Assembly (NCBI GenBank): GCA_046331175.1
Contig: JAXLRI010000005.1
Span: 434,001-498,000 of the forward strand
Direction of reading: 5' to 3'
DNA from: JAWKIW01 sp046331175
GTDB taxonomy: Bacteria; Actinomycetota; Acidimicrobiia; Acidimicrobiales; Acidimicrobilacustridaceae
DNA length: 64,000 nucleotides
The notes beneath the pieces were generated by a model. The model saw only the letters and a program-made list of their open reading frames with translations, was not told where the DNA came from and did not search any database. Shown piece by piece: positions 7,764 to 15,187 of the stretch. Position 1 is the first letter of the stretch; each line of letters starts with the position of its first letter. A program made the translations under genes and the position numbers.

Positions 7764-7808
7764 GGCAGACTCGCCGGGTCCTTGCCGGCCGGGGCAGACT
7801 CGCCGGGT
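7764..7808 (+). repeat. 16-bp direct repeat carrying the menA -10-like hexamer and start
   Basis: GGCAGACTCGCCGGGT occurs at 7764-7779 and 7793-7808. The second copy contains CAGACT (7795-7800) six bases before the menA GTG at 7807; the first copy has the same hexamer but runs into GTC rather than GTG. The duplication therefore doubles the promoter-like hexamer in the divergent menE-menA gap. Confidence 0.75.
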
Positions 7809-8922
7809 GACCGACGGCGACGACGCCCCCGCCTCCGCGCCGCCGCCGCGGCCGCTGCCCTCGGGCTGGCGCATCTGGATGGCGGGGGCCCGGCCCCGCA
7901 CGCTGCCGGCCGCCATCGTGCCCGTGCTCGTCGGCACCGCCTGCGCCGCCGGCATGCCCCAGTTCGTGGGTGACGCCGGGTGGTACTTGTACACACCCAA
8001 CACCGGTGCCATCTACTTCCCCGCGTTGACCGGCGCCCTGAAGGGGCTGAGCGTCTGGCGGTTCGTGGCCGCCGCCGTCGTGGCCCTCGCCATCCAGATC
8101 GGGACCAACTTCGCCAACGACTACAGCGACGGCAAGCGGGGCACCGACGACCCCGGCCAGCGGGTCGGCCCGGTGCGCCTGGTGGGGTGGGGCCTGGCGC
8201 CTCCGTCGCACGTCAAGGCGGCGGCGTTCATCTCGTTCGGCGTGGCCGGCCTGGCCGGCCTGGCCCTGGCCGCCGCCGTGGGCTGGTGGCTGATCCTGGT
8301 CGGCCTGGTCTGCTTCGCCGCCGGCTGGTTCTACACGGGCGGCCGCCACCCCTACGGCTACTACGGCTTCGGCGAGCTGTTCGTGTTCGTGTTCTTCGGT
8401 CTGGTCGCCACGGTCGGGTCGGCCTTCGTGCAGACGGGCACCTTCGCCTTCGGGGACTTCCACATCCAGCAGATCGCCGACACGGGCACCGAGACGGCGG
8501 CCCAGGCGTGGGCCATCGCCGTGCAGCGGTACCCCGTCATGACCGTGCTGGCCGCGGTGGCGGTGGGTTGCTTCGCCACCGCGCTGCTCGTGGTGAACAA
8601 CCTGCGCGACATCCCGAGCGACACCGTCTCGGGCAAGAAGACCCTCGCCGTGCGCATCGGCGAGCGGCGGACCCGCTTCCTCTACACCGTGCTGATGTTC
8701 CTGCCGTTCGTGCTGGTGCCGCTCATCGCCGGCTACGGCCAGCGCCCGCTCGGCGCCGCCGCGCTCATCGCCATCCTCCTGGCCCAGAAGCCGATCCTGC
8801 ACGTCCTGCGCGGCGATCGGGGCCCGGCCCTCATCCCGGTGCTGGCCGCCACCGGTCGCGTGCAGCTGGTCTACGGCCTCCTCCTCGCCGTCGGCCTCTT
8901 CATCTCCACCCCCACCCCCTGA
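7807..8922 (+). CDS. menA: 1,4-Dihydroxy-2-naphthoate polyprenyltransferase
   Basis: A 371-residue UbiA-superfamily membrane prenyltransferase. It has the first Asp-rich motif in NDYSDGKRGTDD (residues about 104-115) and a second in NNLRDIPSDTVSGKKTLAVRIG, with eight or nine hydrophobic helices after ARPRTLPAAIVPV. MenA attaches the polyprenyl chain to 1,4-dihydroxy-2-naphthoate in the cytoplasmic membrane, giving demethylmenaquinone. GTG 7807 is chosen over an upstream open stretch because the latter overlaps repeats and CAGACT lies six bases before this GTG. The stop at 8922 is followed by a duplicated hairpin element before menH. Confidence 0.92.
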   Translation: MTDGDDAPASAPPPRPLPSGWRIWMAGARPRTLPAAIVPVLVGTACAAGMPQFVGDAGWYLYTPNTGAIYFPALTGALKGLSVWRFVAAAVVALAIQIGTNFANDYSDGKRGTDDPGQRVGPVRLVGWGLAPPSHVKAAAFISFGVAGLAGLALAAAVGWWLILVGLVCFAAGWFYTGGRHPYGYYGFGELFVFVFFGLVATVGSAFVQTGTFAFGDFHIQQIADTGTETAAQAWAIAVQRYPVMTVLAAVAVGCFATALLVVNNLRDIPSDTVSGKKTLAVRIGERRTRFLYTVLMFLPFVLVPLIAGYGQRPLGAAALIAILLAQKPILHVLRGDRGPALIPVLAATGRVQLVYGLLLAVGLFISTPTP

Positions 8923-9036
8923 CGACGTTCAGGCGGTGGGCCACCGCAGCGGTGGCTCACGACATTGATGTGCTGGCCGCCGTCGACGTTCAGGCGGTAC
9001 GCCACCGCAGCGATGGCTGACGACATTGATGTGGTG
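8923..9036. repeat. Two ~53-bp direct repeats with hairpins between menA and menH
   Basis: Copies begin with CGACGTTCAGGCGGT at 8923 and 8984 (61-bp period) and end near 8975 and 9036, with about five or six mismatches. Copy 1 contains the hairpin GCCACC-GCAGC-GGTGGC (8940-8956), degraded in copy 2 (GATGGC). Both share CGACATTGATGT-like ends. They sit between convergent menA (stop 8922) and menH (stop 9060) and resemble in layout the pair at 2293-2412. Confidence 0.8.
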
Positions 9037-9059
9037 GGCGACCGTGGGGGGCAGGGTGG

Positions 9060-9824
9060 TCAGGGGGACAGGAAGGGGCGGACGGCGGCGAGGAAGGCGG
9101 CGGGCTGCTCGAGGTGGGCGGTGTGGCCGGCGCCGGGCACGACGGCCACGGCGGCGGTCGGGCCGATGCCATCGGCCATCGCCTCGGCGATGGCGCGGAA
9201 CTTGGCGTCGTGCTCGCCGACGACGAGCAGCACGGGCAGGCCGCGCGCACCCAGCTCGCCGAGGCGGTCCCACTGCGGGGGCTGGGCCCCCGTGCCGCAC
9301 CGGCGCAGGCTGTCGGCCAGGCCGGCGGCGGTGTTGCGGCGGCGCTCGTCGAGGTGGGCGGCCGCCGGGTGGAGGCCGGCGAACAGCGGCAGCGCGAGCC
9401 ACTCGTCGAGGAAGGCGTCGACGCCGACGGCCTCGACGTGGTCGGCCAGCGCCTCGTCGGCCGCGATCCGGGTGGCCCGCTCGTCGGGGTCGGCCAGACC
9501 GGGGCTGGCGCCGATCAGCACGAGGCGCTCGACCACCTCCGGGTGGGCGATGGCGGCCGCCAGCGCCAGCCGTCCGCCCATCGAGTAGCCGAGGTAGGTG
9601 CCACGTCCACCGGCGGCGGCGAGGAGGTCGACGGCCTCGTCGAACGACGCTGACACGGCCGACGAGCCGCCGTGGCCGGGGGCGTCGACCCCGACGACCT
9701 CGTGGTCGGCGGCCAGGGCGTCGTCGATCGGCGACCAGCACCGGGCCGACTGCGTGAACCCGTGCACCAGCACGAGCCGCGGCACCCCGGTCGGACCCGA
9801 GGTGCGGGTGGACAGCGCGGCCAT
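9060..9824 (-). CDS. menH: Alpha/beta hydrolase, probable MenH (SHCHC synthase)
   Basis: A 254-residue alpha/beta hydrolase. LVLVHGFTQSARCW near residues 17-30 forms the oxyanion region, GYSMGG holds the nucleophilic Ser, GEHDAKF the Asp and GAGHTAH the His. The GFTQS...W and GYSMGGRLAL signatures are those of 2-succinyl-6-hydroxy-2,4-cyclohexadiene-1-carboxylate synthase, and the position among menaquinone genes agrees. Generic hydrolases can look similar, so the assignment rests partly on context. ATG 9824 has TAGGTT (9831-9836) six bases upstream and no Shine-Dalgarno. Confidence 0.78.
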   Translation of the reverse strand: MAALSTRTSGPTGVPRLVLVHGFTQSARCWSPIDDALAADHEVVGVDAPGHGGSSAVSASFDEAVDLLAAAGGRGTYLGYSMGGRLALAAAIAHPEVVERLVLIGASPGLADPDERATRIAADEALADHVEAVGVDAFLDEWLALPLFAGLHPAAAHLDERRRNTAAGLADSLRRCGTGAQPPQWDRLGELGARGLPVLLVVGEHDAKFRAIAEAMADGIGPTAAVAVVPGAGHTAHLEQPAAFLAAVRPFLSP

Positions 9825-10034
9825 GCCCGCAACCTACCGGCGGGTGCGACGGCCGGACGCGGGACCAGGCGTGGGCGGGTCCGGACGGTGGGGTGGCAGG
9901 GCGTCTGGTTCCGCATCGCACAGGGGTGCCGCGTCGGCCGGTGGGCGGTGGTCCGGCGGCCGGACCGTGTGCGGTCGTCGACCCGGCGCCGCGGCAGGAG
10001 GGACCGAGAGGGGGGTGTCACGGCGGGGGGTGAC

Positions 10035-10466
10035 GTGGTGGAGACGGCCGGGGGCGGACCGTGGACGAGACGACGACGGCACGAGGAACCGAGGTGGGTC
10101 GTGGGGCGGTCGTGGCGAGACGAGCCGGTCGAGCGGTGGGACCCGAACGTGTGCCGCGACTACACACCGGCCGATCTCGCCCGGTTGGGCCACGAGTCGC
10201 GCGTCGTGCGCATCCGGCGGGCGTCGCTCGACCAGGACCTGTTCCTCCACGGCGTCCGGTACGGGTGGTGGGACCCCGACGGACGCCTGCCGCCGTCCTG
10301 GAGCGACGACTACCGGCGGGTCGTCGAGCAGGCCGCCGCTCGTCGCCTCGCGCTCAGCCGGCCGGCAGGCGCACCGCTCGTGCCCGAGCCGGAGCGCGTG
10401 GGGTGGGCCCGCCGCTGGCGGCTCCGTCACCGAGATCGACCTGTCCGTCGAGCCGAGGGGCCGTGA
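10035..10466 (+). CDS. Hypothetical protein with possible frame disturbance at its C-terminus
   Basis: A 143-residue frame from GTG 10035 (or GTG 10038) after a G-rich stretch. Residues about 35-115 (RWDPNVCRDYTPADLARLGHES..., FLHGVRYGWWDPDGRLPPSWSDDYRRV) look like real protein, with the genome's usual G/C in third positions. The last ~20 codons lose that bias while the +1 frame (VTEIDLSVEPRG) gains it, so a frameshift or sequencing slip near 10405-10425 may separate the true C-terminus. No family is recognised. It lies in an otherwise gene-poor kilobase between menH and a PPOX-family gene. Confidence 0.4.
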   Translation: MVETAGGGPWTRRRRHEEPRWVVGRSWRDEPVERWDPNVCRDYTPADLARLGHESRVVRIRRASLDQDLFLHGVRYGWWDPDGRLPPSWSDDYRRVVEQAAARRLALSRPAGAPLVPEPERVGWARRWRLRHRDRPVRRAEGP

Positions 10467-10490
10467 TCGGCGAGGCACGGCGTGCCCGAC

Positions 10491-10766
10491 CGTGCTTCTC
10501 GCGTCGCCGCCACGTGGTCGGTGGTGGGGGCTCGACCGTGCTGCTCGCGTCGCTGCCACGTGGTCGGTGGTGGGGGCTCGACCGTGCTGCTCGCGTCGCT
10601 GCCACGTGGTCGGTGGTGGGGGCTCGACCGTGCTTCTCGCGTCGCTGCCACGTGGTCGGTGGTGGGGGCTCGACCGCGCTTCTCGCGTCGCCGCCACGTG
10701 GTCGGTGGTGGGGGCTCGACCGCGCCTCTCGCGTCGCTGCCACGTGGTCGGTGGTGGGGGCTCGAC
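10491..10766. repeat. 46-bp x 6 minisatellite
   Basis: Six contiguous 46-bp units start at 10491, 10537, 10583, 10629, 10675 and 10721 with no indels and only a few substitutions (CTGCTC, CTTCTC or CCTCTC near the 5' end; CGTC followed by GCCGCC or GCTGCC). Each unit contains the palindrome CCACGTGG and an imperfect hairpin in which GGTCG pairs with the CGACC at the unit junction. Because 46 is not a multiple of three it is unlikely to be coding, though all frames stay open. With flanks it fills the 376-bp gap 10467-10842 upstream of the PPOX-family gene. Confidence 0.95.
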
Positions 10767-10842
10767 CGGTGGCGAGCGCCGGACGGGGCGGCGGGGCCGT
10801 CGGCTCGCGGGTCGCTCCACGGCCGCCACTACGCTGCCCACC

Positions 10843-11262
10843 ATGCCCGTCGAGCTGTCCGAGGCCGCCCGCGCCCTGCTGGGGGCGCCGAACTTCGCCC
10901 ACCTGGCCACCGTCGCCGCCGACGGCACGCCCCGCAGCCACGCCGTGTGGGTGGGCCTCGAGGACGACCGCGTCGTGGTGTGCACCGGCCGGCACACGGT
11001 GAAGGCCCGCAACACCGAGCGCCACCCGCAGGTGGCCATCTCGGTCGTCGGTCGCGACGACCCCTACGACACGCTCATGGTCCGCGGCACGGTCGTCGAG
11101 CACCGCAACGACGACGACCTGGCCCTCATGGACCCGATCTCGATCGCCTACACCGGCGTGCCGTTCCCCTTCCGCGGTGGTGACGGACGGGTCGCCCTGA
11201 TCATCGAGCCCACCTGGTTCGAGCACCGGACCCTGCCCCTGCACGAGGCGCCCGGGTCGTGA
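10843..11262 (+). CDS. PPOX-class (pyridoxamine 5'-phosphate oxidase-like) split-barrel protein
   Basis: A 139-residue flavin or F420 split-barrel protein of the PPOX class. Characteristic parts are APNFAHLATVAADGTPRSHAVWV near the N-terminus, VVVCTGRHTVKARNTERHPQVAISV in the middle and the RGTVVEH strand, followed by a C-terminal LIIEPTWFEHRTL. Actinobacterial members often bind F420 or heme; the cofactor cannot be read here. ATG 10843 follows TACGCT (10830-10835) by seven bases, a leaderless pattern. Its final codons and stop lie in the first copy of a 44-bp duplication whose second copy supplies the menD start. Confidence 0.85.
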   Translation: MPVELSEAARALLGAPNFAHLATVAADGTPRSHAVWVGLEDDRVVVCTGRHTVKARNTERHPQVAISVVGRDDPYDTLMVRGTVVEHRNDDDLALMDPISIAYTGVPFPFRGGDGRVALIIEPTWFEHRTLPLHEAPGS

Positions 11263-11308
11263 GCGAGCACCGGATCCCGCCCCGGCACGAGGCGCCCGGG
11301 TCGTGAGC
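11221..11308 (+). repeat. 44-bp tandem duplication spanning the PPOX stop and the menD start
   Basis: Copies lie at 11221-11264 and 11265-11308. In each the sequence GTGA occurs: in copy 1 it contains the PPOX-gene stop (11260-11262), in copy 2 it begins the menD start (GTG 11303). The duplication therefore leaves a 15-codon mini-frame (GTG 11259 to TGA 11304-11306) that overlaps both genes by GTGA junctions. Confidence 0.85.
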
Positions 11309-13072
11309 GACCCCGCCGGGGGCGAGGTCACCGCCGCCGCCACGTTCTGCGCCACCCTCGTCGACGAGTGGTGCCGGGCCGGCATCGCGCACGCCGTGGT
11401 GTGCCCCGGCAGCCGCTCGACGCCGATGGCGCTGGCCCTGGCCGACGCCGCCGCCGAGGGCCGCCTCGCCCTGCACGTCCACCACGACGAGCGGGCGGCC
11501 GCCTTCGTCGCCCTCGGCCTCGGCCTCGCCACCGGCCTCCCCGCGCCCGTCCTCGTCACCAGCGGGACCGCGGCGGCCGAGCTGCACCCCGCCGTGGTCG
11601 AGGCCCACCAGGCCGGCGTCCCGATGCTGGTGCTCACCGCTGACCGGCCGCCCGAGCTGCACGACGTCGGCGCCCCGCAGACCATCGACCAGGTCCACCT
11701 CTACGGCTCGGCCGTGCGCCACTTCGCCGACCCCGGCGTTCCCGACCCGGCCGCCTCGGCCTCGTGGCGACCGCTGGCCGCCCAGGTCCTGGCCGAGGCC
11801 ACCGGCTCGCCGCCGGGTCCGGTCCAGCTGAACCTCGCCTTCCGCGACCCGCTCGTCGGCCGGCCTGGCGCGCTGCCGGCCGCCCGTGGTGCCGGCGGTC
11901 CCTGGTTCCAGCACGTGGGGGACGACGGCGCCCTCGATGCCGCCACGGTGGACGCCATGGCCGGCGCGCTGCGGGGGCGCAAGGTGGTCGTCATCGCCGG
12001 TGAGGGGATCGACGACCCCGAGGCCGTGCACGCGCTGGCCGGCGTGGCCGGCTGGCCGGTGCTGGCCGACCCCCGCAGCGGGGCGCGCGCCAACCGCCCC
12101 GCCATCGTGGCGCACGCCGACGCGCTGCTGCGGGTGCCGAGCTTCGCGGCGTGGGCCCAGCCCGACGCCGTCCTGCGCTTCGGCGCCCTGCCGGCGTCGA
12201 AGGTGCTCGGCCAGTGGCTGGCGCGGCTCGGCCCCGACGTGTGGCAGGTCGGCGTCGACGCCCACGGCCGGCTGTTCGACCCCGATCGCAGCCTGGCCAG
12301 CGTGGTGGCCGCCCCGCCGGGCGCCCTGTGTCGGGCCCTGCTCGGTGAGGTGGGCCGCGCCTTCGAGGCCGAGGGTTGGTTGGATCGCTGGGTCCGGGCC
12401 GACGCCGAGGCCGCCGCCGCCATCCGCGAGGTCCTCGCCGGTCACCACGAGTCCACCGAGCCGGCCACCGCCCGCGACGTGCTCGCCAGCCTGCCGGCCG
12501 GATCCACGCTGGTGGCCAGCTCGTCGATGCCGGTCCGCGAGCTCGAGTGGTACGGGGTGCCGCGCGGCGACGTTCGGGTCGTGGCCAACCGCGGCGCCAA
12601 CGGGATCGACGGTGTGGTGTCCACCGGCGTCGGCATGGCGCTGGCGGCCCGAGGCGACCGCACGGCCACCGCCGTGCTGATCGGCGACGTCGCCTTCCTC
12701 CACGACACCAACGCGCTGCTCGGCCTCGGGGCCCGCGGCGTCGACCTCGTCGTCGTGGTCGTCGACAACGACGGCGGCGGGATCTTCGAGTTCCTGCCCC
12801 CGGCGTCGCTGCTCGCGCGCGACCGCTTCGAGCAGCTGTTCGGCACGCCCCACGCCGTCGACCTGGTCGGTCTCGCCGGCGCCCACGGGATCGTCGCCCG
12901 CACGCTCGACCGCCGCGACGACGTCGGGCCGGCGGTGGCCCTCGCCGCCGAGCAGGGCGGCGTGCACGTGCTCGTCGTGCCCACCGATCGCCGGGCCAAC
13001 GTGGCCGTCCACGACGAGCTGCACGCGGCGGTGGCCGACGCCCTCGGCCGGGCCGGCCTGGCCGGCGACTGA
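11303..13072 (+). CDS. menD: 2-Succinyl-5-enolpyruvyl-6-hydroxy-3-cyclohexene-1-carboxylate synthase
   Basis: A 589-residue thiamine-diphosphate enzyme. The N-terminus has VVCPGSRSTPMALAL and HHDERAAAFVALG, whose Glu activates ThDP; TSGTAAAELHPAVVEA and LTADRPPELHDVGAPQTIDQ are MenD signatures. The C-terminal ThDP/metal motif runs from GDVAFLHDTNALLG to DNDGGGIFEFLP. MenD condenses isochorismate with 2-oxoglutarate in menaquinone synthesis. Length matches the family. Start GTG 11303 arises from a tandem duplication that spans the upstream stop, so translation may be coupled to the PPOX gene. It converges on menF with only 35 bases between. Confidence 0.93.
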   Translation: MSDPAGGEVTAAATFCATLVDEWCRAGIAHAVVCPGSRSTPMALALADAAAEGRLALHVHHDERAAAFVALGLGLATGLPAPVLVTSGTAAAELHPAVVEAHQAGVPMLVLTADRPPELHDVGAPQTIDQVHLYGSAVRHFADPGVPDPAASASWRPLAAQVLAEATGSPPGPVQLNLAFRDPLVGRPGALPAARGAGGPWFQHVGDDGALDAATVDAMAGALRGRKVVVIAGEGIDDPEAVHALAGVAGWPVLADPRSGARANRPAIVAHADALLRVPSFAAWAQPDAVLRFGALPASKVLGQWLARLGPDVWQVGVDAHGRLFDPDRSLASVVAAPPGALCRALLGEVGRAFEAEGWLDRWVRADAEAAAAIREVLAGHHESTEPATARDVLASLPAGSTLVASSSMPVRELEWYGVPRGDVRVVANRGANGIDGVVSTGVGMALAARGDRTATAVLIGDVAFLHDTNALLGLGARGVDLVVVVVDNDGGGIFEFLPPASLLARDRFEQLFGTPHAVDLVGLAGAHGIVARTLDRRDDVGPAVALAAEQGGVHVLVVPTDRRANVAVHDELHAAVADALGRAGLAGD

Positions 13073-13107
13073 CCGTCGGCTCGTCCGCAGCAGCGGCTCG
13101 TCGCGGC

Positions 13108-14334
13108 TCAGGGGCGCACGACGGCGCCGAGCATGGCCTGGAGCTTGGCCTGGGTCTCGGCCAGCTCGGCGGTGGGGTCGGAGTCGGCCACCACGCCCAC
13201 GCCGGCGAACAGGCGGATGCGCGACCCCTCGAGCTCGGCGCTGCGGATGCCCACCGCCCACGTGCCGTTGCCACGGTGGTCGACCCAGCCGACCGGCCCG
13301 GCGTAGCGGCCGCGGTCGAGGGCCTCGTGTCGGTCGATCAGGTCGAGGGCGACGTCGCGCGGCGACCCGCACACCGCCGGCGTGGGGTGCAGCGCCGCCA
13401 TCAGCTCGACCACCGACGGCGCCGGCGACGACAACCGGCCCTCGACCAGGGTGGCGAGGTGCTGCACGTTGGCCAGCGGCACGATCGACGGCTGGGCCTC
13501 CTCGTCGAGGTACGAGCACCACGGCAGCAGCGTGTCGTGGACCATGTCGATGGTGATGCGGTGCTCCTCGCGGTCCTTGGCCGACGACAGCAGGGCCGCG
13601 GCCAGGCGGGCGTCGGTGGACGGGTCGGCGCTGCGCGGGGCGGTGCCGGCCATGGGGTGGGACCGCACGATGTCGCCGGTGCGGGCCACGAGCAGCTCGG
13701 GGGTGGCACCGACGAAGCCGGAGGCCGCGAAGAGCATGCAGCCGGGATAGGTGCGACGGAGGCGGGCGAGGAGCACCGACGGCGGCACCGGCGTCGACGT
13801 GGTCACGACCACCTCGCGGGCCAGCACCACCTTGCGGGCGACGCCGGCTCGCAACCCGTCGCGTGCCGCCGCCAGCGCCGTGCACCACTCGTCGGCGGGC
13901 CTGGTGGCGGTGACGGTGGCGTCGGCGGCGACCACGGCCTCGTCGACCGGACCGAAGGGCGGAAGGTGGGGCTCGGCGCCGCCGGCGGTGATCGTGGTGA
14001 GCCAACGGGTGCCGTCGGCGGCTCGGCCCACCACCACCTCGGGCACGACCAGCCGGCCCGGCGCACCGGGCCGGAAGGGCAGCGCCCCCATCGCCACCGG
14101 GCCGCAGCCGGGGAGCCCGACCTCGTCGTCGACCTCGATGCCGTCGAGCACGGCGTGGGTGCTCGCCGCCGCGGCGGCGGGCGAGGAGCGGTCGACGGCG
14201 ACGTCGACGGCGACGCCGCGACCCGCGAGGCCGACGCGGTCGCGCTCGAACAGCACGCCATCGTCACCGGCCACCGCCAGCAGGTCGGCGTCGACGTCGA
14301 GCCGGCGGGTGCGGGCGACCAGCGAGGGGGTCAT
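13108..14334 (-). CDS. menF: Isochorismate synthase
   Basis: A 408-residue chorismate-binding enzyme. From about residue 155 it has KVVLAREVVV with the active-site Lys, RSHPMAGTAPR, EEHRITIDMVHDTL, HPTPAVCGSPRDVALDLI and GRYAGPVGWVD, in the order expected for MenF/EntC rather than TrpE; a true TrpE lies at 47240. It converts chorismate to isochorismate, the substrate of MenD. ATG 14334 is 37 bases beyond the menG stop on the same strand, so menG-menF are probably one transcript. Confidence 0.9.
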   Translation of the reverse strand: MTPSLVARTRRLDVDADLLAVAGDDGVLFERDRVGLAGRGVAVDVAVDRSSPAAAAASTHAVLDGIEVDDEVGLPGCGPVAMGALPFRPGAPGRLVVPEVVVGRAADGTRWLTTITAGGAEPHLPPFGPVDEAVVAADATVTATRPADEWCTALAAARDGLRAGVARKVVLAREVVVTTSTPVPPSVLLARLRRTYPGCMLFAASGFVGATPELLVARTGDIVRSHPMAGTAPRSADPSTDARLAAALLSSAKDREEHRITIDMVHDTLLPWCSYLDEEAQPSIVPLANVQHLATLVEGRLSSPAPSVVELMAALHPTPAVCGSPRDVALDLIDRHEALDRGRYAGPVGWVDHRGNGTWAVGIRSAELEGSRIRLFAGVGVVADSDPTAELAETQAKLQAMLGAVVRP

Positions 14335-14371
14335 GGTCGGGCCACCCGCAGCGGGGGAGCGGCGGGCATCG

Positions 14372-15118
14372 TCAGTGGCCCGGGCCGGTCCACTCGGCCT
14401 TCTCCCGGGTGGCGGTGATCAGCTGGGAGATGCCGGTGGACAGCAGGTCGCGCCGCACGGTGCAGAAGCCGGCGGCGGTCAGCTGGTCGAGCATCACCGA
14501 GGGCTCGGGCAGGTAGGCCACCGACTTCGGGAGGTAGCGGTAGGCGGCGGGGTCGGACAGCAGGCCACCGATGCGGGGGACCACCTTGCCGAAGTAGACG
14601 CCGTGGCCCCACCGCAGGACCGGGTTGGCGGGCTCGGCCACCTCGAGCAGGGCGATGCGGCCGCCGGGGCGCACCACTCGGGCCAGCTCGGCGAAGAAGG
14701 GCACCAGGTCGACGAGGTTGCGCAGGGCGAAGCCGCACGTGACCCCGTCGACGGCGCCGTCGGGGAACGGCAGGCGCAGGGCGTCGGCCTGCAGCAGCGG
14801 CGCCGACGTGCGGGCGTTGACGAGCATGCCGAGCGACAGGTCGACGCCGATGGGGCGCAGCCCCGAGGCGCTCAGCTCACGGCAGAAGTCGCCGGTGCCA
14901 CAGGCGAGGTCGGCCACCGTCGAGCCCGGCCCCAGGCGCAGGTCGCGGACCGTGCGCTTCCGCCAGCCGACGTCCATCCGGAACGTCATCACCCGGTTGA
15001 CCAGGTCGTAGCGGGGGGCGATGGCATCGAACATCGACCGCACCGCCGCCACCTTCTCGTCGCCCTCGGGCAGGTGGTCGGCGTCGATGTCGACGTGGGA
15101 CGCAGGAGGCGGGGCCAT
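14372..15118 (-). CDS. menG: Demethylmenaquinone methyltransferase (UbiE/MenG)
   Basis: A 248-residue SAM-dependent methyltransferase of the UbiE/COQ5 family. Family blocks are VRSMFDAIAPRYDLVNRVMTF near residue 30, the SAM-binding VADLACGTGDFCREL, PFPDGAVDGVTCGFALRNLVD, and RWGHGVYFGKVVPRIGGLLS with YRYLPKSV. It methylates demethylmenaquinone in the last step. ATG 15118 is chosen because TAGGCT lies eight bases upstream (15127-15132) and the family homology begins soon after; a 16-residue longer version has no start signal. First gene of a menG-menF pair. Confidence 0.92.
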   Translation of the reverse strand: MAPPPASHVDIDADHLPEGDEKVAAVRSMFDAIAPRYDLVNRVMTFRMDVGWRKRTVRDLRLGPGSTVADLACGTGDFCRELSASGLRPIGVDLSLGMLVNARTSAPLLQADALRLPFPDGAVDGVTCGFALRNLVDLVPFFAELARVVRPGGRIALLEVAEPANPVLRWGHGVYFGKVVPRIGGLLSDPAAYRYLPKSVAYLPEPSVMLDQLTAAGFCTVRRDLLSTGISQLITATREKAEWTGPGH

Positions 15119-15187
15119 CGCCGGCGAGCCTACGGGTCGGACCGGGCGGCTCCCCAGCCGACGCATCGGGCGGTGCGTCGGGCGTGG

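Noticed and set aside
10491..10766. CRISPR-like array
   Set aside because: The 46-bp units are directly contiguous with no unique spacers, and no cas gene is present; it is a minisatellite.
11201..14005. Very long open frame on the minus strand opposite menD
   Set aside because: It is low in ordinary amino-acid composition and is explained by the high third-position GC of menD and menF; the real genes have full family motifs. The same applies to other long antisense frames, e.g. opposite the YyaL-like gene and the acyl-CoA ligase.
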